Positions 21,945 to 35,900 of a stretch of DNA of 64,000 nt are shown here, one piece after another (positions within the stretch are counted from its first letter, which is position 1; every line of letters begins with the position of its first letter). The notes beneath the pieces were generated by a model. That model was not told the DNA's origin and ran no database searches. It saw only the letters and a list, made by a program, of their open reading frames with translations. This DNA comes from Akanthomyces muscarius. Lineage: Eukaryota > Ascomycota > Sordariomycetes > Hypocreales > Cordycipitaceae. Made by a program: the position numbers and the translations under genes. The stretch covers positions 992,001 to 1,056,000 of the forward strand of contig NC_079245.1 of assembly GCF_028009165.1 (NCBI RefSeq), written 5' to 3'.

Positions 21945-24900
21945 GCTGAGACTGTCTTTCGCTAGACGCTCAGCATATCTAGGTGGTCAGACGAGTCATT
22001 CGGCCGAAGGAGAATAATATTTTGTACCATTTTGAGATACCCATGTTAACGAAAAAAAGGAGGAAGGGAGCTCGCGGGAAAAAGGGAAAACTTACATGGA
22101 GAATAGGAACTTACGCAAATCAGCGTGTGCAGTGTAGTCTGGGCGGGCGTCTGGAACAGTGATTCTCGACGCTCTTGGAACCGGTCATAACTTTTCATAA
22201 TTCTTGCGCTTTTGCATGTCAACTTTTTTGGAATACAAAAATTTCCAATCATTACTCATACTTTGGTATACTGTATTATGCTTGGTCTCACTTTAAATCT
22301 CTTGGAAAATGTCCATACTGTGCCCTTGAATGTAAAGATATAAATTCTCCAGATGGAAAAGTGGTGGATGGAGAAGGGTGGTGTAGATACCATGTTGCGA
22401 CCTGAATATTGTCTCTCGCTCTCTCTCTCTTGCTCTCTCTTGCGCGTAGATGCGCGTTTCGTGCATTCGCAGGAGGGCCGAGACCCCACGATGTGAGTCG
22501 CGAGATGAGAGACGTCGTCGCGTCATTTCCCGCTGGACCACCGACGGACGTGTCGAGCGCAATGGGGCACCTACCCTATACCACATGTGCGTTTTGCAGA
22601 GTCTTTGGCTCTGCTCTACAAGCCAATATTGACGCTTCCATTTATGCGAATTTATATTCTGGGCTTGCACGAACGCGGCCTGGGCCTACAAATGACCGAT
22701 TCGATATAGTATGGGATGAGGCTCTATGTGTGGTGGTGCGGGCGCACGGACAGTTTGCTTCCGCGATTTCGTGGGAGTCTCATTGCAACTGAGAGCCAGT
22801 ACACATCACACGTCTGATACTCGACCATGCCAGGATCACATAACTCCAAGATCAAAGTACAAGAGAAGTGACAGATGACCAAACTAAAGCGCACCATCTT
22901 GCGCTAATGACGCCTCGGTGTTGCCAGCCATCTTCTTTTCCTCCGTCGTCTGACTAAGAAGCTGCACGCATATGCAATGCCAGCGCAGTGGCAATTCGGC
23001 AGTCGCTCCCCGTACAATACGACATGTGGTCTCCTGGTGCGTGCCCATCTCGTCGAATGTGATTCCACACGCGGAAGGGAGGCGAGGGAAAGAGTGCACG
23101 CCACGATGTGCTTCAAGGCGTCATCACTTTTTGGCGCGCCAACGAGCTGTCGCCCGAGTGCCCAGTACGTATTCTGATAGTGACGTCAAGCCCATGCAAG
23201 CCGTCAAAAGAGAAAAGGACGGCGGCGCCATCGTGCAAGCCACAAATTGATCCTGCTCGCGGATGCCGAGAGCCTGATTCATGTTGAAAGTACCCTACAG
23301 CCGCAAAAACGAAGTTACTTGATCAACTTGGGCGATGTCGCTGGTGGCCGCATGAGCTGGGCGATTTGGTGTGGGAATGGGCGATGCACGCCCGAAGGAA
23401 AAGCGGCGTACTTCAACATATTCAGGGTCCATACAGGGAGCTTTTGCCGTCGCCTCAACTTTGTTTCGCTCGCCACTTTTCCTGCGATGCATGGACATGT
23501 CCCAATCGCCGAGTATTTGATCTCCCCAGCCCTACTCAACTTGTTTGATCTTCGAAATAAGGTGTCCGTGGTAAGCACTCTAACTCTTGGCGTGAATGCT
23601 CATGAGAGAAAGTGAAGTCAATTTGTCAATGCGGCGAGCATGAGTGACTCCTGTTACAGCTGCGAGGCGGCCTGTTAGTGGCCGTTGCATGGGCACGTTT
23701 CGGCTGAATGAGCCGCATGGCGAGGACAGCTTTGATCGGGGGCACGGTCCAAGCGCATAAACCAGAAACGCCATCGTAGGGTATAGAATGGATTCTTGTA
23801 TTTGCCCTCCGTGTTTCGAAACTTGGGACTTGGACATCCGCACCGTGCAGAAACTGCCGCTGAATTCCACATTTGTGCTTCACCATTTATTACCAGTAGT
23901 CATTCAATTGCGAAAAAAAAAAGAAAAAAAAAAACAGCCCTGAGAACTAGTGCAGCAATCTCCGTGGAGACTCGGAAAACTGGTGCGACAGAAAAGTCCA
24001 CGGGGCGTGTCAAAAGAAGACAGTGCTTTGCCTAATTTGCCCTATCGTGGAGCCCATAGTCCAACGCAAGGGCCGAATAGGAAAGCAAAACAAAAAGGGC
24101 GCTGGCTCTGTTCTTCTGATCGGAAGCGGAAAGGCGGCGGGCGGGTCGCAGTAGTAGCACAATGCCCCAGCGGGTACTGCAACGTTCCGGCCACGAAAAC
24201 AATAACATGAAAAGTGTCTGCTTTCGTAGCGAAGCACAGTGTTTTGCTCTGGTCTGATGGCACGCAGCTCTTCTCCCATGTTATGATGTGTCCTGCAGCG
24301 CCAACATGCATTCCGCAAGCGCACAGAAGGTTTCGCGGCTGGAGATGAGCCCGAGACAATAACAACAATCGATCTGCCTCGGGACCAACGTAAAAATAGC
24401 CCGCGGTCTTTGTTTGCTAACGGAGATTTGGAACACGACCCACGGACAGGCGCGCAGCCTTGCCAGACTGATCGAGCCGACAAAGACAAATGACGTATAT
24501 GCCCTAAGCTGTTCTTTGACGATATTTACTCAGTCCTGGCAAAACTCTCGCTGGCCGGTCCCGGAAATGATTCGGACTCGCGCCAATGTCGGTAGCGACG
24601 GCATCGTAAAAGCGGACCTGGCTTCTGCCAACGGCCCAGAGGACAGCCTCACGACTGTGGTGGACAAGAGTCTCCATATTTTGGATAAATTTTCCCTTGC
24701 TTGTGTCTCGTCGTTCCGGCGTGGAGTTGCTCGTAATAAAAATCCTTTCTTGCGGCCGGGTGGGCAATCTAGGGCTCCAGTTATCCAGTGCCATTCTGGG
24801 GACTCGTCCAGGCAGACAGATAAGCGCTGTGGTTGCCATTCGGATGCTCAGAACAAGTGGTGGCTCGTCTCCAGGACATCTGGACCTGTTGGGGTTTACC

Positions 24901-27900
24901 CACTGTGTCCACAGACTTTAATTACAGTCCATGCGGCGTAATCCATCGTTCACTGCTCGAGACTGACCGCGGACTGGAGTTGCGATTGAAACAGTCGACA
25001 GTCAACAAACGGCCAAAGGTCTCGTGCGCGTGGTCTCGCAATCAATATGCCGGCCAGCAAGTTGAATCGAACCGGATCGGGCACGGCTGGGCTCGCCGGG
25101 GTATGTATGATCCCGGCGAATAATCGAGCTTCAATTGCAGCTTCCGTAGAAACAAGTCGGCCGGTGTGGGTTTCATCCTAGTCAGCGCCAGCTTTGTAGC
25201 ATGTTGAGTAGCCAGGGTCGGCAGCTTGAGGTACCGAGCGGTGGCATCTTTCAAGCCATTGCAGACTATTATTATACCAGTACACACCGAAGTAATACTG
25301 GCGAAGGCTCCGTAATACCACTAGTGTCATGCCCAGGTAATTTGCAGCAACCAGGGGTGGGGTTGGGGAAGCCTGGGGTCAGTGCCCCAGTGGTCGCTCC
25401 AGTTGCTGATGGGTGGCCGGGGAGCAAGCTGCAGGCAATGAAAGGCATCGAGTAAATTAGAGGTTGCACTGTGCATTGTCCCAAGTTTAGTCGCCGGAAG
25501 GTGAACCTGGGACATGGAGGAGGGTATGACCGGCCGAGGACGGTATGTATCGGATGGTGGAATACATAGCGAAGGCCGATGAAACCCTTTTCTGACTTTG
25601 CATGTCGATCTAGCACTTTTTGTGCCTAGCTGCTGTCAGAATAAGGTCGAGTCGCATTGGCGGCAGACGGATATCTCACGGTAGCGCCATGGATGTAGTA
25701 AGCATTACTTGTCTCAACAACGGGCGGGCCGTTGGTCAAGAGCGCAAGGGCACAGAAGGAGATTGGCTGCAGATTGGAGGCTGACGCTAGACACGGAAAC
25801 AAACACGAGATGACGGTCCTGAACGGTAGTGATGGCAAAAGTCAATGGCCGATAGAAACGAGTCAACTGGTTGTTGAGATGTAGAATGGACGTCCGTTTG
25901 CAAGTGTACAGGGTGGCTTGCCCATCGTCGTGGGTTAGGTGGGTGGCTGGTGGCAGGTGGCAGGTGGTAGTTGGCAGTGGCGGCTGGCAGGTTCCGGCTG
26001 TTGGCAACGGTTACAGATTCTATTTCGGGTCGAATTAATTTAATTCCCTCACCAGCCTCATCCAAATCGCCTCTGCACAAGAGACAAAGCAAAACCCGTT
26101 CATGAGTCGAACAAAAAGCCAGAGCGCCACACGAAACTCGCCCATTGTTTTACAGCTTCTCCCCGGAGGTGTCTAATCTGCGACTCGACGCACAGCGATC
26201 GCCGTGGCACCTGATGCACATCCCCATAACGCACAGGCGGTCAGTTAGTTGCCATGACAAGACCAGCGCAGGCGACATGGGGAATTTTTTTTCCTCTCGT
26301 CGCATCAAGGTTCAATTGCCGCTTGCAAGTATGGGGAAAAGGGCCAAGGACACAAAGAACCCTGGATGCATCGAGAACTGAGCCTCCCCCAGCCAATGCG
26401 AGACGGGTGGGAGCGGAGACCAGCCTCGAGGTGCCCCAGGAGCGGCCAGAAAATGCCTCGCTGTCGGCCGGGACGACGCCGGGAGAAGCCCAGCCAAGGG
26501 TTCTGGAAGCCCTGACCACGGAAGCGGCGTTTTCTTACGTACACGGAGACTGCAGCCGTGATGCGACATCATAAAGACGGTCAACGGCGGTTCTCGGATT
26601 GGGGAAGACGAGGCTCCAGTCTGGGTGTGGGCGGTGGATACGAAAATGTGTAAAAGGGCTCCGTAGAAATGCGATTCAGTCGCAAAGAAGCGGATAGGCT
26701 TGCCTGTCGAACCAGCAGGGCAACGAGGCGCCAAAACGACGAGAAAAAAGCTCAATGAGGAAGAATTGGGGCGACCGGCGAAATGGCCGATTCCCAACAG
26801 CTCCGGGCGGGTCGGTCGAGCGAGCGATATTGGTCTCTGGGCCTGCCTATGCCTGGGGCCTGGTCTCGAGTCGCCGTCTTCTTCTGCTAGTAGCTCTTCT
26901 GTCACCGAGAGAGCCACTCGATAGACAGAGGCGACCGGGGCTCTCTGGTTAATGGCTCCCAGCTGGGCGCCGGCCATGGACGGACACGCCGACGACACAC
27001 GAGTGGCAACCTTGGAGCAGCGAACGGCTTCTGCCCACGGTACGGCACACCTGCGCGATCGCCCTTTTTCTCTGCAGGCAGCCACCAACTTACTTGGCTC
27101 ACACACACTCTCCCGAGCGGGCTAGCCCATCATGTCCAGCTAGCAGCCAGCCCGGTCCAGCGTATTAGTGTGTCTCACGCCTGGCTGGGGTGGACAAGGA
27201 TGCCGGGGGAGCGCGATCATTCCTCATGACGTAGCGGCGCACATTGGCTCGCAAACAAGACGGCGCCCTTGCAAGAGGAATACTAGCGACGCGCTGAGCA
27301 ATGTAAATTGGCTTGGCAAGGCACTGGTCGCGGAGATTTCGATGTCCATCATCAGCACTGGCAATGGCCGGCCTCAATTGACCGAACATCGGAAATGGCG
27401 GAAATGACGGATGCATGAGACGAAGCGAACAGTTCTTTGCAAACGTCCACAATTTGTCTCTCGCTCTTCGCGTTTTGGGGATGCTCACTCACGGATCTGG
27501 CGGCAGGCTCCAGTGCCAGGCCATGGGAACGAATCGGCGAGCCAGACAGGGCGAGCTGGATGAGGCGGCACCGCTACAGCATCGCTAAAATAACGCCATC
27601 ATGGCTGCAGCCAGCAGAGACAGGCACAGGCCAGTGGCCGCCGCCGCGAAAAGACCCGTCGTCCAACAGGCCACTAGTCCGCGGACAAGTGAGACGGCCA
27701 GCGGTCGTTGAGATTGGTACTTGGAGCCTTGGCGCGTTGGACTGTACGCCGCACGGTGCGGCTTCTCGATTTGGATAGGCGATGCGGGTACTCTGGGGAC
27801 TGCCCTGCATGCAAAATTCACAATGCATGTTAGTTTATTGGGTAATTTGTGCATGGCTATTGTGATGCGACGCCCGGGTTGGCTGAGCGCAGGGTGTGCG

Positions 27901-30900
27901 TACAGAGATGGTGCCGGCTACCAGCATGCAGGCGGCATCGCCAGCATTCAGTGCACGCGACTTTGTTCTGCTGATGCTAGGGAACAGCAAGAATCAAACG
28001 GTGTTTCTTGACGACGATAGACAGGAGACGATGTGATTCAGGAATGCCCATCAGGGAGAGGTGGCGTTTCTGTTGCACGGGCACCCATTAAACCGTGCAA
28101 GACATGGCGACTTGTAAGTTTCAACTTGCGCACTGAGAATTACACATACCGTGAGTAAACGGGCTTGGCAAGACCTGTGTGTAAGTGGCCGAGTGCCCAT
28201 CTGATCTATTTCTCATCCACAAACCCCTTGGCTTCTAGTAGTGTTCTCGACAAAACGCCCGACAACTCCACCGAACCCTAGAAACAAGGATGAATGTTGA
28301 CGGCATCAGTATGTGCACACCGAAAGGCCAGCCTTTGGCGAGCACGCTTCAAGGGTCCAAGCTCACCCCTGAGACATAGACTGGGAAAAAGCTCTGCGAC
28401 AGGACAACCTTGCCAAGAACCTTATCATGGTGATGGGCGGTGCGACAAGAGTACTACGTGCTACTACGGTGTAAGCTTGACCTCGCAAAGGAAACAAGGT
28501 GAAACAACGGGTGGGAAAAGGGAGAAAGGATTGGCAAAAAGGGTGAGCACTGTGAATCATGAGGTGAGCACAATCAGCGGACATCGTGGCCATGGTGTTT
28601 CTGGCGTTCTTACCCAGTACTAGTTTGGGGTCTCGCTTGCACAACTTTAAATTTGACGCGGGATTATGGGGTGGCTGGGAAAATCTTTGTGTCGAGTCTG
28701 TCGCACTCTATTTCATCGTCGTCGAGGGGCGCACGGGCAAACGCTAGGCAAGACACCAAGAAGAGGGATACGAGACGTTCCATCACGTACATGCCCTGGG
28801 AAAGCTGTATCAAATTATCAATTACACCACGGGCAAGCTGCCACTAACGTTGAGACGGCACACGGGCGGAATGGCCAAGAGTCCAAGAGGGCACGAGAAG
28901 GCCATCCAGACCGCCCTGGTGATCCCGATGGGACTATCCATATTTGACTAATATCACGATAACTGTCTGTGTATATGCTCTCGACGGGATTGACCCCGTT
29001 GTTCAACCAGCATGGGGGGAAGCCCCCGGGAACAACATGTGCCTGGTCACATATCGCGGAGTCGATATTACTACATGACGAGGAAGGGCCGCTGATTAGG
29101 TGCGAGGCGAGCCCACCCGATTACCGCAGCTGCATGTCGGGGGACCAAGGCTCCGTTGTGGTCATCTTGCACACTAATGATGGGAGGATTCTCGAGACAA
29201 AAAGAGGAGGGGCGTGCGACTACTGATGGAAAGATGGTGGTTGTCGAGTCCTTGTGGGCGGCGAAGCCAGAAAATGCCTCAGGGCGCCCAGCCCAGCCAG
29301 TCAGTCGGCGACTTGCGATAGGCGTTATTACGGTTTGGCTCTAGGGGCGATATGGTGTTCGCCCAATGACGGGCGAGCCATTTTTGCAAATTGGCTGAAG
29401 AAGAAGACACTGCGAGATTGACTCCCGTTGTCTGTTCGTTTTTTCCTTTTTCATTTCCCGCTAGACTATGCAGGTGTCCATTTGGGCAAGCCAAATCTGC
29501 GAGGCGGGACGCACACTGTGCTTCGAGAAGCCTTTCATGGCTGCAAGTCTCGCAACGAGGCAGAAAAGATTGTTGTAGTGCAGACTGCCTGCATGCTTGG
29601 TGTGACCAATGATTAGTGTACCATTACTTGCATGAATCGGGTCGACGTTGGGTAAGAAGTAATACAGCCAATATGATCCTACAAATTATCGTGGAATAAG
29701 AAAGACACTGTCGAGTTTCTTCTATATTCTTCCTCGAGGCGGCTCACCCGCAGTAGCCCATCCGGGAGGCAGAGTTACAGCGGCCCCAGGTGCTAAAGCG
29801 GACGCTACTGCAGCGGCCGTATAGGCGGTCTACAGCGGGTTTAGGCCGGGGAAGAGAAGCCTGTAGGTAGTGGCAGCGGGTGTTGTCAAGCTCAGCTCGC
29901 TTCCGGCATGGCCGGCACAGAAACAATGAAAAGTTTATTCTGCACTCTTTCTCAGCCTTTTAACTCTCGTGGCTGGTTGAGACGAAACACTCTTGATAGT
30001 GGCTGTTCCAGGCGATTGAAGGCGCGCGAGCTACGGAGCACATATGTGTCTTCTCCACGATGACAAGAAACAATTGCATTTTTTTGTTTGGTTATTCGCC
30101 CCTTCACAATCCATGTACAAAAAAGTCCACTGCGTGTTGTTTGGGCTTGGCATTCAAAACGACCTGCATATTTTAGCCCAAAACTGTGCAGCCGGATCGC
30201 GGGCGGTGGGGACGACGCCTGGGCTTCGATGGAATTCAACGAGAGGGGAAAATACGGACGAGAGAGGACGGGGGGCCCCAGAGGGCGCGGAAAAAGAGTA
30301 GGGCTTATTGAATGTGACCAATTGGCTCTTGTGTGTTTAGCATTGCCGTTTTCTTAATTTATTGGATTTGATCTGAAGGTCGTGGCCGAACGACGAGAGT
30401 AAAGCATCGTGGAGAGAGCGAATGTCGTAGCAGGGCTTGCCTGCCGCCTGCTTATCTTACAGGGTCTTTGAGTGATGAACCGGCCGGGCTTACGGACAGA
30501 ACCAGGTTACAGCGAAGAGCGAGCGAAGTTACAGCGTTGTCTGCAGGAACTGTAGGGCACAGAGCAGCAACAGCGCCCTAGGATTGCACAAAACACGCCC
30601 ACTGACACACTAAAAAGTCATTCGACCCACTGGTCGTGCCCCCATACCGTTCCCCCATCCGCGCTAGAACGAGACAGACAGAGACGCTAGGTGATGACAT
30701 GCGGGCTGTCTGAGGAGGACATCGAGCGAGCTTGTCATCTTTTTTCTTCTTCATTACCCTGTGCCGGTCGGCGGCCGGGGGGTGAAAGAATGAGCGAAGA
30801 GCGAGGCCAAGTCAAGAGTGACCGATGGGAGCACGATTCTCGGCGAGGAGGAAGTGGACTCTCTTCACACCAACTTTCCCATCGCTCCGGGCTTGCAGGC

Positions 30901-31298
30901 AAGGCAAGGCAAGTGCTGCTCATCAGCGACGCCCTGGGGGCCAGCACGGAGGCGCTGGACCCTCTGTAAAAATTTCGCTCTCGCCAGCCGGGCGCACCGT
31001 GCGAGGCCCGCCCAGCTCGTACCGTCCGGCCCCAGGTACCGATAACAGAAGGGCCTGGGTGAGGTGCCACTGTAATGTTTTTTTTTCTCTCTCGTTGTCC
31101 ATTGTTTTTCTTGGGTTGTCCGTGGACAACGGAGATTTGGACGGCAACAAGCTTGACGAGGCAGGCAGGAAGCTGCTCAATGAGGGAAATAGAAACTCCT
31201 GGCAAAAGAAAGAACCTCGTCACTAGATAATTGTCATCTGTACAAGTGCCGACTTGGCTGTAATACCAGTAAACCATGTGTATTATCTACTGCAGAAA
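21945..31298. other. Gene-free interval of about 10 kb upstream of pma1
   Basis: From 21,945 to 32,087 no frame on either strand has an ATG, a recognisable domain and consistent splice signals. The longest open frames (minus 26312-27106, plus 24414-24941) translate to low-complexity or basic nonsense. Small pyrimidine runs occur at about 22,405-22,440. A structured non-coding RNA, a long pma1 regulatory region or decayed repeats are all possible. Confidence 0.5.
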
Positions 31299-31316
31299 AG
31301 AGAGAGAGAGAGAGAG
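31299..31316. repeat. (AG)9 microsatellite
   Basis: Nine AG dinucleotides are followed by TGTGTG. It lies about 770 bp upstream of the pma1 ATG. Confidence 0.9.
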
Positions 31317-31788
31317 TGTGTGCAAGGAGAATGCTGACAGAACCGTGCGACCTCGGGGGGTGCGCACAAGCATGCCTCAAAACACTACACACCATCATGA
31401 CACCCACTAGACCACCCCTCCCCCCCTAGTCCACCCATTGAAAGGAAAGAAAGAGGGAAAAAAAAAAAAGGCACGGGAGAAAATGTTGCGAGTTCAGAGT
31501 TCCCACTTGCTCTGGCGCCACTAAACTCATGTCACTTGGGGCTACTCTAGGAGCCCACCCCGGCCCAGGTAGGCTTTTGCGGCGCCGTCACATCGCCATT
31601 CTGTGGGCTCCTTCTCAGGTACCTTGTACCTGTGAACCAGGATTCCATTTGCGCGCTGCGCTCCCCAAAGCAGCGGCGCCTCCAAAGTATCTTTGTCGCG
31701 AAGGCGACAGACAGCCCAGCGAGCAAAGCTTCGGTCCTGCTTGCGAGAAGGTGTGAGAAAAAAAACACTAAACAACCTGGCCCGCTTC

Positions 31789-31862
31789 ATTGAAATACCT
31801 CCTCCCACCCTTCCCCAAGACACCTTTTTCCTCTCTTCCTTTTTTCCTTCTTTTCTCTTCAC
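31789..31862 (+). promoter_or_regulatory. Pyrimidine-rich tract in the pma1 promoter or leader
   Basis: A run of about 74 bases is almost entirely C and T on the coding strand, some 230-300 bp before the pma1 ATG. CT-rich tracts just upstream of the start site are typical of highly expressed fungal genes. No TATA box was identified. Confidence 0.5.
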
Positions 31863-32087
31863 CCACGAATGCGTTGCACCTAGACGTCCACCCCATCCCT
31901 ACTTCGTGCGGTGCTCGACATCACAAGCTTCATTGTGTTTTGTCTTCCCCTTTTCTACCCTCACTTCTCTCCATCACTCTCGACAGTCTTTGCGTCGTAG
32001 AGGCTTTCTCGCGTCAATTCCAGCTCGCCCTTCTCAGTCCTATCGCTACCTACAGAAATCAACAAAGCTTCCCAACAACCTTCAGCA

Positions 32088-35000
32088 ATGGCTGACCACA
32101 AGGATGTCGGCGCTCCCGCGCTCGACACCAACATCGAGTCTGGCGGCTTCGACGAGAAGCACCACCAGCAGCAGCAGCACCACGCTGGCGCCGGCGCCGC
32201 CGCTCCTCCCCCCAAGGCCGCTCCCGCTGCCGATGAGGACGAGGATGAGGACATTGACGCCCTGATCGAGGACCTCGAGTCCCAGGACGGCCACGCCGCC
32301 GTTGAGGAGGAGGAGGAGGAGACCACCGCCGCCACCGGCCGTGTCGTCCCCGAGGACATGCTCCAGACTGACTCCCGCGTCGGTCTGACCGAGTCCGAGG
32401 TCACTCAGCGCCGTCGCAAGTACGGTCTCAACCAGATGAAGGAGGAGAAGGAGAACCTGATTCTCAAGTTCTTCTCTTACTTCATTGGTCCCATCCAGTT
32501 CGTCATGGAGGTAAGCTCATTTTTTTCTCGTGTTCTTTTTTGCTGCATTTTCTGCGTTTGCTTGTTTACTGGACAATGTTTCACATGTGGCATCATTGTT
32601 TATTCACGGCTTTTATTTGCGTCTGGAGAGCAATCGCAGTCCTCTGTGTGCGCTTTTCCTGCTCAATTGGATTGTCGCACTGAATGCGCATCCAAATCCT
32701 TGGCCCCCTGTTTTTCCCCGATCCCATCGCAAAGAGCCGGCGCATTTGTGCCTCATCTTCTGGCCGTGTTTACCCATACACTGGATGTTTTGGGCGGACC
32801 ACCGAATTGGGAATGGCGACTTGGCCCAGCAATTTTTTGTTGCGCGCTTTTTGTCCGGCGCAGATTAATGGTTCCACATGAGCTCCGGCGTGCCTCAGCA
32901 ATTGGCTAGTCGCACATGGCCGGTGCTGATGTGGGGGCGTCGATCCATCCGCGCTTTTCCTGATGCCAGTCTTTCTGCCGGCGTTGCCTACTGCACTTTC
33001 CACACCTGCCGCAAACCCGCAAACGAAAAAAAAAAGCGCCCCACAACGCCATCCAATTGGCCAACCATCGATCGCCTTTCTGCCGCTTCGCCCAAAACAC
33101 AGCAAATTGCCTGTCCACGAGCCCACCGCCGATCGGATAAACTCGAAGCACCTCCGTGGCCAGCCGGCGGCTCCATGCTGGTTCTTCCGGCCGGAGCTAG
33201 CCCAGGTCCCGGGCTTGGCCCATCCAGTCAGCAAGGCTAGTTCTGGGCTCCAGAACGGGTCGGGAACCACTCTGCTGCTGGGTCAGGGCTCGTGTTTTTC
33301 TTTCCAGCTCGGCCTCGTGAGCTAGCGCAATTTTGTTTCAAAGATGGCGCGCTCTCGGGCGCATTCAGTTTGGCCGCATTCATTGGATCCAGTTTTCATT
33401 TGCATTGCGCTCTCATCGTGTTTCTTCAGTCACAATCTTGTGCAATCGCGCTAACCATCTTTTCTCTAGGCTGCCGCTGTTCTCGCTGCCGGTCTCGAGG
33501 ATTGGGTCGATTTCGGTGTCATTTGCGCTCTTCTCCTGCTTAACGCTGGTGTCGGTTTCATTCAGGAATTCCAGGCTGGTTCTATTGTCGAGGAACTCAA
33601 GAAGACTCTTGCCCTCAAGGCTGTCGTTCTCCGTGATGGCACCCTCAAGGAGATTGAGGCCCCCGAGGTCGTTCCCGGTGATATCCTCCAGATTGAGGAG
33701 GGTACCATTATCCCCGCCGACGGTCGCATCGTCACCGAAGATGCTTTCCTCCAGGTTGATCAGTCCGCCATTACTGGTGAGTCCCTTGCTGTCGACAAGC
33801 ACAAGGGCGACAACTGCTACGCCTCCTCCGCCGTCAAGCGTGGTGAGGCCTTCGTCGTCGTCACCTCCACCGGTGACAACACCTTCGTCGGTCGCGCCGC
33901 TGCTCTCGTCTCCCAGTCCGCTGGTGGCACTGGTCATTTCACCGAGGTTCTCAACGGCATTGGCACGGTTCTTCTGATCCTCGTCATCCTGACTCTCCTC
34001 GTCGTCTGGATTTCTTCCTTCTACCGCTCCAACGGCATTGTCGATATCCTTCGCTTCACCCTGGCCATCACCATTGTCGGTGTCCCTGTCGGTCTCCCCG
34101 CTGTCGTCACCACCACCATGGCCGTCGGTGCCGCCTACCTTGCCAAGAAGCAGGCTATTGTCCAGAAGCTCTCCGCCATTGAGTCCCTTGCTGGTGTCGA
34201 GATTCTCTGCTCCGACAAGACCGGTACCCTGACCAAGAACAAGCTGTCTCTCGCCGAGCCCTTCACCGTCCAGGGCGTTGACCCCGATGACCTGATGCTT
34301 ACTGCTTGCTTGGCTGCTTCCCGCAAGAAGAAGGGTATCGATGCCATTGACAAGGCTTTCCTCAAGTCCCTCAAGTTCTACCCCCGCGCCAAGTCTGTCC
34401 TCTCCAAGTACAAGGTTATCGACTTCCACCCCTTTGACCCCGTCTCCAAGAAGGTCCAGGCTGTTGTTGAGTCTCCCCAGGGCGAGCGCATCGTCTGTGT
34501 CAAGGGTGCCCCTCTCTTCGTTCTCAAGACTGTCGAGGAGGACCACCCCATCCCCGAGGACGTCGACAAGGCTTACAAGAACTGCGTCGCCGAGTTTGCT
34601 ACCCGTGGTTTCCGTTCTCTTGGTGTTGCCCGCAAGCGTGGTGAGGGTGCTTGGGAGATTCTCGGAATCATGCCCTGCTCTGACCCCCCTCGTCACGACA
34701 CTGCCCGCACTATCAACGAGGCCAAGCGTCTCGGTCTCTCCATCAAGATGCTTACTGGTGACGCCGTCGGCATTGCCCGTGAAACTTCCCGCCAGCTCGG
34801 TCTCGGTACCAACGTCTACAACGCTGAGCGTCTTGGTCTCGGTGGTGGTGGTGACATGCCTGGTTCTGAGGTCTACGATTTCGTCGAGGCTGCCGATGGT
34901 TTCGCTGAGGTTTTCCCCCAGCACAAGTACTCCGTCGTCGAGATTCTTCAGCAGCGTGGTTACCTCGTTGCCATGACCGGTGACGGTGTCAACGACGCCC

Positions 35001-35900
35001 CCTCCCTGAAGAAGGCCGATACTGGTATTGCCGTCGAGGGTGCCTCCGATGCTGCCCGTTCCGCCGCCGATATTGTCTTCCTTGCCCCCGGTCTCGGTGC
35101 CATCATTGACGCCCTCAAGACTTCCCGCCAGATTTTCCACCGCATGTACGCCTACGTCGTCTACCGTATCGCCCTGTCCCTGCACATGGAAATCTTCCTT
35201 GGTCTTTGGATTGCCATTCTCAACAAGTCCCTGAACATTGAGCTTGTCGTCTTCATTGCCATTTTCGCCGATATTGCCACCCTTGCCATTGCCTACGACA
35301 ACGCCCCCTTCTCCCAGACCCCTGTCAAGTGGAACCTGCCCAAGCTCTGGGGTATGTCCATCTTCCTCGGTGTTGTCCTGGCTGTCGGTACCTGGATTGC
35401 CCTCACTACCATGCTTGCCAACGACCGTAACGGTGGTATCGTCCAGAACTTCGGTAACCTTGATGAGGTTCTCTTCCTCGAGATCTCTCTCACTGAGAAC
35501 TGGCTGATCTTCATCACCCGTGCCAACGGTCCCTTCTGGTCCTCTATTCCCTCGTGGCAGCTGTCGGGCGCCATTTTCCTTGTCGACGTCGTTGCCACCC
35601 TCTTCTGTATCTTTGGTTGGTTCCAGTCCGGCGAGCAGACCTCCATCGTTGCCGTTGTCCGTATCTGGATTTTCTCCTTCGGTATCTTCGCCATCATGGG
35701 TGGTCTCTACTACTTCATGCAGGGCTCCGCCGGCTTCGATAACCTCATGCACGGCAAGTCCCCCAAGAAGGACCAAAAGCAGCGTTCTCTGGAAGACTTT
35801 GGTATGTATTCTCAACTCGCCTCCACAAAAGCACTGTACTAACAATTTGATAGTTGTCTCCCTCCAGCGTGTCTCGACTCAGCACGAGAAGTCCCAGTAA
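32088..35900 (+). CDS. pma1: Plasma-membrane H+-ATPase, P-type
   Basis: Three exons, 32088-32510, 33470-35801 and 35854-35900, give 933 aa. The protein pumps protons out of the cell at the cost of ATP and sets the membrane potential. The N-terminus has a His/Gln patch and an acidic stretch ([17 protein letters not shown]). The phosphorylated Asp is at about 390 in [14 protein letters not shown], the KGAP nucleotide-binding motif and the [17 protein letters not shown] hinge are present. The C-terminus, [13 protein letters not shown], is the regulatory tail of Pezizomycotina Pma1, supplied mainly by the last exon. Codon use is strongly biased, as expected for an abundant protein, which also creates a long antisense open frame. 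The first intron is 959 bp, far longer than any other here; the second is 52 bp. Confidence 0.97.
32511..33469 (+). other. 959-bp intron of pma1
   Basis: The donor GTAAGC follows the codons for FVME and the acceptor TTTCTCTAG precedes [17 protein letters not shown] branch site lies 18 bp before the acceptor. The protein is continuous with known Pma1 across the junction, so the intron itself is secure. Reading on from exon 1 stays open for 132 codons into the intron. No gene was recognised inside it. Confidence 0.9.

Noticed and set aside
26312..27106. 264-codon minus-strand open frame in the gene-free interval
   Set aside because: It begins with a non-ATG codon, has no domain or splice context, and its composition looks random.
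33413..35845. 810-codon open frame antisense to pma1
   Set aside because: It mirrors the strong codon bias of pma1, translates to low-complexity Gly/Asp/Glu/Leu-rich sequence with no domain, and starts without support.
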